Part shown: in pieces, positions 1 to 5,748 of the stretch | Position numbering within the stretch: position 1 is the stretch's first letter | Layout: the number at the start of each line of letters is the position of its first letter | Assembly: GCA_024643945.1 (NCBI GenBank) | Contig: JAHELX010000271.1 | Location: 1 to 7,906 of the forward strand | Direction of reading: 5' to 3' | Source of the DNA: Anaerolineales bacterium | Lineage (GTDB): Bacteria > Chloroflexota > Anaerolineae > 4572-78 > NAK82 | Length of the DNA stretch: 7,906 nt | Position numbers and translations under genes: made by a program | Notes under the pieces: model-generated | Database searches by the model: none | Told to the model about the DNA's origin: nothing | Seen by the model: only the letters and a program-made list of their open reading frames with translations

Positions 1-2
1 AA

Positions 3-401
3 CACCAGGCCGAGGTCATCGTGCCCGACACATGGCCTGCGGCGTCAGGCTACGGCCCGTGGATCGAGGAGGTGTGGACCAACTACCTGAGCAACGCCAT
101 TCTGTATGGCGGGCGGCCGCCGCGCGTGGAACTGGGGGCCAGCCCGGAACCGGACCATCGGGTGCGCTTCTGGGTGCGCGACAACGGCGCTGGCCTCACG
201 GCGGAGGAGCAGAGCCGATTGTTCACTCCGTTTTCAAGACTCGAGCAGGTTCGCGTCAAAGGGCACGGGCTGGGATTGTCTATCGTGCGCCGCATCGTAG
301 AGAAACTCGGCGGCGAGGTCGGGGTGGAGAGCGAGGTGGGGCAGGGAAGCGTGTTTAGCTTCACTCTGCCAGGTGCCAGCAAAGTACCTGTTCAAAAATA
401 A
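3..401 (+). CDS. Sensor histidine kinase, C-terminal HATPase_c domain (5'-truncated)
   Basis: This is the C-terminal ATP-binding part of a two-component sensor histidine kinase; the frame is open to the left window edge, so the sensor and the phospho-accepting His region are missing. The visible 132 codons carry the GHKL ATPase boxes in the usual order: N box NYLSNAILYGG (81-113), G1 box DNGAGL (180-197), F box LFTPFSRL, and G2 box GHGLGL (261-278), followed by the usual ending GGEVGVESEVGQGSVFSFTLP. A GTG at 21 could be mistaken for a start, but the codons before it are open and the domain clearly continues upstream. The protein would bind ATP, phosphorylate its own His in the cytoplasm and pass phosphate to a response regulator, which is not in this window. 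The stop is at 399-401. The family is secure; the signal sensed cannot be told. Confidence 0.93.
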   Translation, partial: HQAEVIVPDTWPAASGYGPWIEEVWTNYLSNAILYGGRPPRVELGASPEPDHRVRFWVRDNGAGLTAEEQSRLFTPFSRLEQVRVKGHGLGLSIVRRIVEKLGGEVGVESEVGQGSVFSFTLPGASKVPVQK

Positions 402-446
402 CTTGGCATTTTCATGATTGAAACAACATCCGGCGCAGGACGAGGG

Positions 447-575
447 AGCTTTCTCGGAAAGTCCTTTATAATCTAAGTGCCTGGCCTGACGGAACACGGA
501 CCACGCAACACGTTCGTAGTGCGTAGTGCGTATTCCGTTTACCTTCAGCCACCACGACCACTTTCCGAGAGAACT
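447..575. repeat. Nested inverted repeat with inner hairpin
   Basis: The outer arms AGCTTTCTCGGAAAGT (447-462) and ACTTTCCGAGAGAACT (560-575) are complementary at 14 of 16 positions. Inside them, ACGGAACACG (489-498) pairs with CGTATTCCGT (529-538) at 9 of 10 positions. An inner stem, 503-512 with 515-524, pairs at 8 of 10 around a 2-nt loop. The 7-nt word CGTAGTG is tandemly duplicated at 515-528. The symmetry suggests a REP-like or miniature mobile element, or an RNA structure; there is no T-tract to make it a clear terminator. No target-site duplication was seen. Confidence 0.5.
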
Positions 576-671
576 CTGAGGAAGAAAGGAGGTGTGCGCA
601 CGCATATTATCTTGACACGCAGTTGAGGCACGACGCTACCCACCGCAAGAGAGCAGATTCTACTACAATTC

Positions 672-678
672 AAGGAGG
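672..678 (+). promoter_or_regulatory. Ribosome binding site fixing the GTG start at 686
   Basis: AAGGAGG lies 7 nt before GTG 686. The next residues form a classic signal peptide, so this start is preferred over an in-frame TTG at 623, which would add 21 polar residues ahead of the signal peptide. Confidence 0.85.
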
Positions 679-685
679 AATAATC

Positions 686-2794
686 GTGAGTCTGCGTAAA
701 ACGCTTCTTAGTTTCGCCATGCTTATCGCCCTGCTGGTTTCCTTATCCCCCTCTGCTCTGGCAGTCAAGCCGCTGGTCATCCAGGCCCCGGTTGACAACG
801 AGACGGTCAGCGGCACCTATCTGGTCACCGGCGGCGGCGACGGTCACCCTGTCGAGGTTTCGATTGACCATACCACCTGGGAACCAGCCTCGGGTGACAG
901 GAGTTGGTCGTATTCCTGGGACACCACGGCCTACTCGGATGGCCCCCATACGGTTTATGCGCGCTACACGGACGGCAGCTCTGAGACGTCGGTGCCGGTC
1001 ATCGTCTCCAATGGTGGCGGGAGCGACATCTGTAACGTGACCGCCGGAGATGTCCTCATCAACGAGATTCTGCCCGCTCCCTCCAGTGGCCCGGAGTGGG
1101 TGGAGCTATACAACACCACGGCTACCGACCAGGACATCAGCTACTGCTATATTGATGACATCGCCGATGGCGGCGGGACTCCCTACCAAATTCCGGCCGG
1201 CACCATCATCCCCGCCGCTGGCTTTTGGACGCTGGATCGCACCAGCTACTTCAACAACACTGGCGACGACGTCCGCTTCCTCGAGGAAGATGCCGCCACC
1301 GTGCTCGATGCTTACACCTACGGCCCAACCGATTATGACGTCTCCTGGTACCGCAGCCCGGACGGCGGCGACTGGCAGATCACACCGACCACTTCACCCA
1401 CCAAGGGCACCTCGAACGGGGGCGGGAGCACCTGTGGCACCGGCACCTGGACGGCAGGTAACCTGGAGATCCATCACATCAACATCGGCCAGGGAGATGC
1501 CACCCTGATCGTTGGCCCGACCGGACAGTCGCTTCTCTTTGATGCCGGCGAGTCCTACTGGAACAGCAGCATCGATGCCCAGCGAGTCGGTCCCTACATC
1601 GAAGCGGTGCTGGGCTGCAAAGAGCTGGACTATGTGGTCATTACTCACTTTCACGTGGATCACATTGGTTACGTGGGCTATGGCGGGCTGTGGAACCTGG
1701 TGGAAGTACAAGGCTTTAGCGTAGGCCAGATGCTCCATCGCGATTACAACACCTATCTGGGCAGGAGTAGTGGCACCTTTGACAATTGGAGGACCTACCT
1801 GGCCGGCGAGGGGCAGGACAAATTGCACCCCGTAATTGCCATAGAGGGCATTAGTCAGGTGAATCTGGGAGACGGCGTGACCTTCAACATCATGGCCGTG
1901 GATGGCAACGGTGCGCTTAGGCCCGGTGACTTCAGCGCCGACCCGTTCCCGCCTTCAGAAAACGACTACAGCATCGGGGCAGTCATCCGCTTCGGCGCTT
2001 TCGACGAGTGGATCGGCGGAGACCTGGACGGTGAATTCACCAGCGACTATGATTATGCCTACCATGACATTGAACTGAGTGCGGCCGTGGAAGTGGATGA
2101 CGTCGACGTGTACCGCGTCCACCACCACGGCAGCGATCATTCCAACAATGTCACCTTTGTCAATCAGATTGACCCCGAAGTGTCTATCATCTCGGTGGGC
2201 GATGACAACACCTACGGCCATCCTCGCCAGGCGGTGATGGACCTCCTGTTGGCCACCAGCGATGTGTACATGACCGAGCGCGGCGATCCTACCACCAACA
2301 TTGGGGATGCCGTAGTGGCGGGCGACATCCTGGTCAAGACCTCCGACGGGATCAACTACACGGTGAACGGTGTGGGCTATGTGGCCAGCGATCCGGCGCG
2401 CGTGGATGGCGACGGTGATGGGTACTTCGTCGAAGTGGATCCCGACGACGGTAGTGCCGGCGTCCAGCCTGCGCCCAACGGCGGCTGTGACGCGACCTAT
2501 CAGTACTGTGACGGAGGCCAGGTGGACCCACCCCTGATCACCGAAGCCTCGCCCGGGAAAAAGAGCGTTACCATTTACTGGGACACCTCGCAGACGGTGG
2601 ACTACTACAACGTCTACCGCTCAGAGACCGGCGGCGGCCCCTACGCGCTGGTCGCACCTCAGTTGCCGGACAATTACTACTACTGGAAGGATACCGGGCT
2701 GACCTCGGGCGTAACTTACTATTACGTTATGACCTCGGTCATTGGCGGCGTGGAGAGCGGCTATTCGAATGAGGTGAGCGTCGTGCCCAGGTAG
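686..2794 (+). CDS. Secreted ComEC-type metallo-beta-lactamase-fold protein with Ig-like, lamin-tail and FN3 domains
   Basis: This 702-residue protein starts with a Sec signal peptide (SLRKTLL, hydrophobic core, ALA at 24-26). Regions in order: Ig-like beta domain with PVDNETVSG (about 28-110); lamin-tail domain (about 116-245, INEILP and EWVELYN); metallo-beta-lactamase domain (about 260-560); an acidic DGDGDG loop at 574-579 resembling EF-hand or thrombospondin-type Ca sites; and a C-terminal FN3 domain (about 612-702). The metal motif HFHVDH is intact (H321, H323, D325, H326). A second His cluster, HHHGSDH (479-485), and the D506-P513 segment containing NTYGHP match the hydrolase domain of ComEC/Rec2 competence proteins; no ComEC channel is present. 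I infer an exported metallohydrolase, plausibly a phosphodiesterase or nuclease, with lamin-tail and FN3 parts for binding. The fold is secure; the substrate is unknown. It appears to stand alone transcriptionally, with a terminator-like stem 36 nt after the stop. Confidence 0.9.
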   Translation: MSLRKTLLSFAMLIALLVSLSPSALAVKPLVIQAPVDNETVSGTYLVTGGGDGHPVEVSIDHTTWEPASGDRSWSYSWDTTAYSDGPHTVYARYTDGSSETSVPVIVSNGGGSDICNVTAGDVLINEILPAPSSGPEWVELYNTTATDQDISYCYIDDIADGGGTPYQIPAGTIIPAAGFWTLDRTSYFNNTGDDVRFLEEDAATVLDAYTYGPTDYDVSWYRSPDGGDWQITPTTSPTKGTSNGGGSTCGTGTWTAGNLEIHHINIGQGDATLIVGPTGQSLLFDAGESYWNSSIDAQRVGPYIEAVLGCKELDYVVITHFHVDHIGYVGYGGLWNLVEVQGFSVGQMLHRDYNTYLGRSSGTFDNWRTYLAGEGQDKLHPVIAIEGISQVNLGDGVTFNIMAVDGNGALRPGDFSADPFPPSENDYSIGAVIRFGAFDEWIGGDLDGEFTSDYDYAYHDIELSAAVEVDDVDVYRVHHHGSDHSNNVTFVNQIDPEVSIISVGDDNTYGHPRQAVMDLLLATSDVYMTERGDPTTNIGDAVVAGDILVKTSDGINYTVNGVGYVASDPARVDGDGDGYFVEVDPDDGSAGVQPAPNGGCDATYQYCDGGQVDPPLITEASPGKKSVTIYWDTSQTVDYYNVYRSETGGGPYALVAPQLPDNYYYWKDTGLTSGVTYYYVMTSVIGGVESGYSNEVSVVPR

Positions 2795-2830
2795 TTGAGG
2801 GCCTGTGCTTAGAATAGCGGTTGAGAATTG

Positions 2831-2877
2831 CCCGCAAGGGCTCACCCTTCGCCTTGTCCTGGCTGAGCCCTTGCGGG
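2831..2877 (+). terminator. Terminator-like stem-loop after the metallo-beta-lactamase gene
   Basis: CCCGCAAGGGCTCA (2831-2844) and TGAGCCCTTGCGGG (2864-2877) form a perfect 14-bp inverted repeat around a 19-nt loop. It sits 36 nt after the stop and is followed by TTTGTC. The T-tract is short, so termination efficiency is uncertain, but position and stem strength fit a transcription terminator. Confidence 0.65.
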
Positions 2878-2909
2878 TTTGTCATGATGCCCTTCAGCCG
2901 GCGCAAAAC

Positions 2910-2990
2910 GTATCTTCTCAAAAAGTAGAGGCAAACCCTTCCCCGAAGGGGACCTATCGGTGCGGTTGCCCCTACTTTTTGAGAAGATAC
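2910..2990. repeat. 81-nt imperfect palindrome (REP- or MITE-like hairpin)
   Basis: The outer arms 2910-2928 and 2972-2990 are perfectly complementary over 19 bp (left arm GTATCTTCTCAAAAAGTAG). After one mismatch, pairing continues with GGCAA (2930-2934) against TTGCC (2966-2970) and, past a bulged A, CC against GG. The apex holds a small TCCCC-GAA-GGGGA hairpin (2940-2952). With A-rich and T-rich tracts inside the arms it could act as a bidirectional terminator, but length and near-perfect symmetry look more like a repeated palindromic element. It ends 13 nt before the -35 box of the TspO-like gene. Confidence 0.7.
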
Positions 2991-3003
2991 CGCAAAGCTT
3001 TTG

Positions 3004-3032
3004 TTGAAAGTAAGTGCCAAACATGGTATATT
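3004..3032 (+). promoter_or_regulatory. Sigma70-type promoter for the TspO-like gene
   Basis: TTGAAA (3004-3009) and TATATT (3027-3032) are separated by exactly 17 nt, each one base from consensus. TGG directly before the -10 box gives an extended -10 element. Transcription would start near 3039, leaving a leader of about 80 nt before the TTG start. Confidence 0.65.
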
Positions 3033-3039
3033 GAACACA

Positions 3040-3108
3040 ACAAAGCTTGCTGCGGCTGAGAGACTTCCTCAATCCAGCAGCTAGAACGAAGTGATTCCTA
3101 CCTGGCAC
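3040..3108 (+). promoter_or_regulatory. Structured 5' leader of the TspO-like gene, unassigned
   Basis: The predicted leader can fold: AGCT (3044-3047) and GCTG (3049-3052) pair with CAGC (3075-3078) and AGCT (3079-3082) across one bulged T, and TGAG (3057-3060) pairs with CTCA (3068-3071) inside. This may be a cis-regulatory RNA, but it matches no riboswitch class I can name. It contains CTGAGA, as in TPP riboswitches, without the rest of that consensus. It may be an ordinary leader with a chance hairpin. Confidence 0.3.
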
Positions 3109-3115
3109 AAGGAGG
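3109..3115 (+). promoter_or_regulatory. Ribosome binding site fixing the TTG start at 3122
   Basis: AAGGAGG lies 6 nt before TTG 3122. This optimal site supports the non-ATG start; no ATG occurs nearby in frame. Confidence 0.8.
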
Positions 3116-3121
3116 GCGACC

Positions 3122-3901
3122 TTGAACAAAGATACGCTAAGACAAGTGGTCAACGTGTTGGCAGTTGTCGCCACCATTGCGATCAATGGGCTGGCGAACG
3201 CACTCCCGCTGAATGGACAAACCACGGGTGAAATCTCGGACCGTTTCCAGGTTTACTTCGTGCCGGCCGGCTACGTCTTCTCTATATGGGGCCTGATCTA
3301 CATCGCACTGGTTGCCTTCGCCGTCTACCAGGCGCTACCCAGCCAGCAGGGCAACCCCCGCCTGCGCCGTGTCGGTTACCTGTTCGCCCTGAGCTGTCTG
3401 GCGAACATCGCCTGGCTTTTCCTCTGGCACTACGAACGCTTCCCTTTGACCCTGGTGGCTATGGTCGCGCTCTTGCTTTTGCTAATCGCGATCTACCTGC
3501 GTCTGGACATCGGCCGCGCTCGGATTTCCACAGCCGAAAAGTGGCTGGTGCACGTCCCCTTCAGTATCTACCTGGGCTGGATCACGGTGGCGACCATCGC
3601 CAACGTGACGACGGTCTTGGACTACCTGAATTGGAGTGGTTGGGGCATAAGCGCCCAGGCGTGGGCGGTTATTATGCTGGTCGCTGGTTTGGGCATTGCC
3701 TCGGCGGTGAGCCTCACTCGAGGTGATGTCGCCTATATGCTGGTCATTATGTGGGCATTTGCCGGCATCGCAGTCAAACAGGCAGGAACGCCGCTGGTTG
3801 CGATAGCTGCCTGGGTGGCAACAGCCTTGGTGGGCCTGATGTTGCTGGTGGGCGTGGTCCGCCAGGTATGGCGTAAACGCCCCCTTGCTCCTGCAGAATA
3901 G
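3122..3901 (+). CDS. TspO/MBR-like tryptophan-rich membrane protein (259 aa)
   Basis: This very hydrophobic protein resembles the extended, tryptophan-rich relatives of TspO/MBR (bacterial homologues of the mitochondrial translocator protein). It has about eight predicted membrane segments (near 9-29, 46-70, 84-102, 107-127, 142-167, 179-197, 202-220 and 224-247), where classic TspO has five and about 160 residues. Family-like landmarks are PAGYVFSIWGLIY (48-60), the Trp/Asn-rich SCLANIAWLFLWHY (91-104) and PFSIYLGWITVATIAN (146-161). There are eleven tryptophans. The C-terminus RQVWRKRPLAPAE is basic. TspO proteins bind porphyrins or other tetrapyrroles and affect stress or photosynthesis regulation; whether that holds for this longer form is unknown. 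It has its own promoter and leader and seems monocistronic. Membrane location is near certain; the family call is good but not proven. Confidence 0.75.
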   Translation: MNKDTLRQVVNVLAVVATIAINGLANALPLNGQTTGEISDRFQVYFVPAGYVFSIWGLIYIALVAFAVYQALPSQQGNPRLRRVGYLFALSCLANIAWLFLWHYERFPLTLVAMVALLLLLIAIYLRLDIGRARISTAEKWLVHVPFSIYLGWITVATIANVTTVLDYLNWSGWGISAQAWAVIMLVAGLGIASAVSLTRGDVAYMLVIMWAFAGIAVKQAGTPLVAIAAWVATALVGLMLLVGVVRQVWRKRPLAPAE

Positions 3902-3913
3902 TCTGGGTCAGAA

Positions 3914-4133
3914 CTACTCATGGTAACTGCTCACCCTCCCGGAGCAAAGCCCCCCCACGGGGCAGGGTTAGGCGAACGCCAAAGTAGAAACCGTCGCCAT
4001 ACTTGGCAATTCAGACGCGGAATGCCAACTCAATGCAACCTGCCCCGTGGGGGGGCTTTCCCCTGTGCAGGCCTGCCCCGAGGGCGGCCCCGAGGGGGGA
4101 CCATTGGGTGCTCCGGGAGGGTAGACTGAGTAG
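3914..4133. repeat. Large interrupted palindrome between the TspO-like and FAD oxidase genes
   Basis: The left arm, 3933-3966, is contiguous. Its complement on the right is split in two: 4039-4058 pairs perfectly with 3947-3966 (20 bp, right half CCTGCCCCGTGGGGGGGCTT), and 4109-4122 pairs perfectly with 3933-3946 (14 bp). A 50-nt G/C-rich segment (4059-4108) interrupts the right arm; it contains GCCCCGAGGG twice, 12 nt apart (4075-4084 and 4087-4096), and a second copy of CCTGCCCCG (4072-4080). An outer 7-bp pair, CTACTCA (3914-3920) with TGAGTAG (4127-4133), extends the symmetry. The central loop has small hairpins, including TTGGCA with TGCCAA (4003-4028). It codes for nothing credible. It could be a non-autonomous mobile element, a REP-type palindrome or a strong terminator. 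No target-site duplication is evident. Confidence 0.75.
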
Positions 4134-4182
4134 CTACTATTCATGAAGATTATTATGAAGACAGTGTGACTCTATACTTGGG

Positions 4183-4188
4183 AGGAGG
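4183..4188 (+). promoter_or_regulatory. Ribosome binding site of the FAD oxidase gene
   Basis: AGGAGG lies 6 nt before ATG 4195 and supports that start, which also places a twin-arginine motif at residues 7-8. A TATACT at 4173-4178 could be a -10 box but has no clear -35 partner. Confidence 0.75.
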
Positions 4189-4194
4189 CTTGCT

Positions 4195-5619
4195 ATGTCA
4201 ACAACGCTTACAAGAAGGAGTTTTCTGAAGGGTTGTGTCGTAGCTGCCGGAGGAATAGCAGTCGCCACCGTCGGGGCTGAAATCGTAACCCCTCTCATCT
4301 TTAGAGAAGAGATGGCATTTGATGACAACACGAGCCTATGGGCTTTGGCTCAGCCCAATAGAAATCCCCCTCTTAGAGAAGATATGGACGTAGACGTGGC
4401 AGTCATTGGAGGCGGGTATACAGGACTGTCCGCTGCCTATCATCTCTTGCAGCATAATCCACAGAAGAACGTAGTCTTGTTGGAAGCCAGGGGCGTGGGC
4501 CAGGGGGCATCGGGAAGAAACGGGGGAATGATCCTGCCACAGCCGGCTAATGAGTACATGCAGATATACTCAGACCCCAAGACGCACAAGTTGACCTACG
4601 ACGTTACCGTAGAGAACTTCGACGAGCTAATAAGGCTCGTAGAGACTCAAGACATCAATTGCGACCTTAAACGCAATGGCATACTCCTGGTGATCGTAAA
4701 GGAAAACCAGGTGGAAAAATATAAGGAATACTGCGAACAGGCAAAATCTTTAGGGATCCCTGTGGAATTCTGGGACAAGAAACGAACCAAAGGTGAGATC
4801 GGGACAGATGTTTACTATGCATCCCTGTATGACCCGAATGGTGGCGAAGTGCATCCCATGAAGCTTGTGCACGCTCTGAAGAAAGCGGCTGAAGGAGCTG
4901 GCGCGCGCATCTATGAGGATAGCCCTGTCTTTCAGATAGAGGAGGGAGAAACCATACTTCTCGTGGTGGGGGAGGGAAGGCACAAGGTTAAGGCCAAGGC
5001 GATCGTCCTGGCCACGAATGGATATACGTCAAAGCTCGGCTTTTTCAAAAACGTGCTGGCCATGCACACGCCGATGGCCCTGACACCTCCTTTGTCAGAG
5101 TCAACCTTTGCTGAAATTGGGTGGAACAACAGGATCCCCTTTTCCGATACTTATAACATTCTGTATCACTTGAGTTGTACTGCAGACAACAGGATTCTTA
5201 TCGGTAGCGGCCACGTCGACTACTTTTTCAACAATGGTGTGACGTATAAGGGTGATCTTGAGAAAATGAGGACTCATCTGCTGCAGGAACTCTTGAGGAT
5301 TTACCCCAAGCTGTCTGGAATCGACTTCGAATGTGTCTGGACTGGTGTCCTGGGTTTTTCCCTCGATTTTTCACAATCGTTGGGGGTGATGGGAAAACAC
5401 AAGAACATCTATTACGGTTTGGCTTATGCCGGGCACGGTGTCAATCTTGCCACCCTTTTCGGAAAGATAATCGCGGATATTTATGCTGGCGAGGAGGAAA
5501 AATGGAAGGATATGCCCTTCCTGAACCACCGCTTCATCCCTCTCCCTCCGGAGCCCTTGAGATGGGTCAGTGTGCAGGCCAATATCGCTTACTACAAGTA
5601 CCTCGACTCGGCAGGATAA
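4195..5619 (+). CDS. Tat-type exported FAD-dependent oxidoreductase (DAO family)
   Basis: This 474-residue protein belongs to the D-amino-acid-oxidase-like FAD oxidoreductases. The N-terminus carries a near-ideal twin-arginine motif TRRSFLK (6-12) and a hydrophobic stretch (13-35) with no clear AxA cleavage site, so it may be Tat-exported and stay membrane-anchored. The FAD Rossmann motif VAVIGGGYTGLSAAY (68-82) has G72, G74 and G77, with acidic E97 ending strand 2. GASGRNGG (104-111) follows, as in gamma-glutamylputrescine oxidase (PuuB) and related amine oxidases, and AGHGVNLA (412-419) is the usual C-terminal FAD-contact segment. Likely chemistry is oxidation of an amine or amino acid with folded FAD carried across the membrane; the substrate is unknown. 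Arg is mostly AGA/AGG and the gene is visibly more A/T-rich than its neighbours, hinting at transfer. No partner gene adjoins it. Confidence 0.88.
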   Translation: MSTTLTRRSFLKGCVVAAGGIAVATVGAEIVTPLIFREEMAFDDNTSLWALAQPNRNPPLREDMDVDVAVIGGGYTGLSAAYHLLQHNPQKNVVLLEARGVGQGASGRNGGMILPQPANEYMQIYSDPKTHKLTYDVTVENFDELIRLVETQDINCDLKRNGILLVIVKENQVEKYKEYCEQAKSLGIPVEFWDKKRTKGEIGTDVYYASLYDPNGGEVHPMKLVHALKKAAEGAGARIYEDSPVFQIEEGETILLVVGEGRHKVKAKAIVLATNGYTSKLGFFKNVLAMHTPMALTPPLSESTFAEIGWNNRIPFSDTYNILYHLSCTADNRILIGSGHVDYFFNNGVTYKGDLEKMRTHLLQELLRIYPKLSGIDFECVWTGVLGFSLDFSQSLGVMGKHKNIYYGLAYAGHGVNLATLFGKIIADIYAGEEEKWKDMPFLNHRFIPLPPEPLRWVSVQANIAYYKYLDSAG

Positions 5620-5748
5620 TTTCCTTCCGGCGTTAGACGGGCACCTGGTGCGGTGGTGCCATACGCCAGGATTTGCGCGGAAGCACCAGGCCACCGGCGT
5701 TCCTGAAACGAGTGGTGAAGAAGCAACAAGAGTAAGGAGAATTGGGAA
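5620..5748. other. Short intergenic region with small repeats
   Basis: Between the oxidase stop and the kinase start there is an 8-bp inverted repeat, CCTGGTGC (5644-5651) with GCACCAGG (5683-5690), a local GGCACC/GGTGCC pair, and a direct repeat CCGGCGTT (5627-5634 and 5694-5701). There is no T-tract and no clear promoter. Confidence 0.4.
5734..5739 (+). promoter_or_regulatory. Ribosome binding site of the kinase gene
   Basis: AAGGAG lies 9 nt before ATG 5749 and 12 nt before the adjacent ATG 5752. The first ATG has the better spacing and is taken as the start. Confidence 0.65.

Larger units (their letters stand above)
402..685. other. Non-coding gap with nested inverted repeats
   Basis: No credible gene is seen between the histidine kinase stop and the GTG of the next gene. 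The segment holds an outer inverted repeat (447-462 with 560-575), an inner hairpin (489-538) containing a short tandem repeat, a perfect TATAAT at 467-472 with no convincing -35 box, a TATTAT at 605-610, and an orphan Shine-Dalgarno-like AAAGGAGGTG at 585-594 with no start codon at a suitable distance. A promoter for the next gene must probably lie here, but I cannot place it with confidence. Confidence 0.6.

Noticed and set aside
234..605. 123-residue - strand ORF spanning the histidine kinase end and the gap
   Set aside because: It is antisense to a confident HATPase domain for nearly half its length and shows no motif.
612..640. Promoter based on TTGACA at 612-617
   Set aside because: The -35 hexamer is perfect, but the sequence 17 nt downstream (GCTACC) is not a credible -10 box.
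623..685. Upstream TTG start for the secreted metallo-beta-lactamase protein
   Set aside because: It has no well-placed Shine-Dalgarno site and would add a polar charged tail ahead of the signal peptide; GTG 686 has an ideal AAGGAGG.
1394..1828. 144-residue - strand ORF
   Set aside because: It is a shadow of the metallo-beta-lactamase coding frame with no motif of its own.
3040..3108. TPP riboswitch suggested by GGCTGAGA at 3054-3061
   Set aside because: The other conserved TPP parts (the ACCTGAT...GG segment and the closing GCGTAGGGA-like strand) are absent, and the downstream gene has no thiamine link.
3967..3973. Integron attC-like GTTAGGC
   Set aside because: No matching partner core site at attC spacing and no integrase; the heptamer alone is not evidence.
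3920..4129. 69-residue + strand ORF
   Set aside because: It lies inside the large palindrome, is rich in Gly, Pro and Arg from the G/C tracts, and has no Shine-Dalgarno site or recognisable domain.
4234..4236. Lipoprotein cysteine at C14 of the FAD oxidase
   Set aside because: The Cys comes before the hydrophobic core and follows LKG, not a lipobox, so it cannot be a normal lipidation site.
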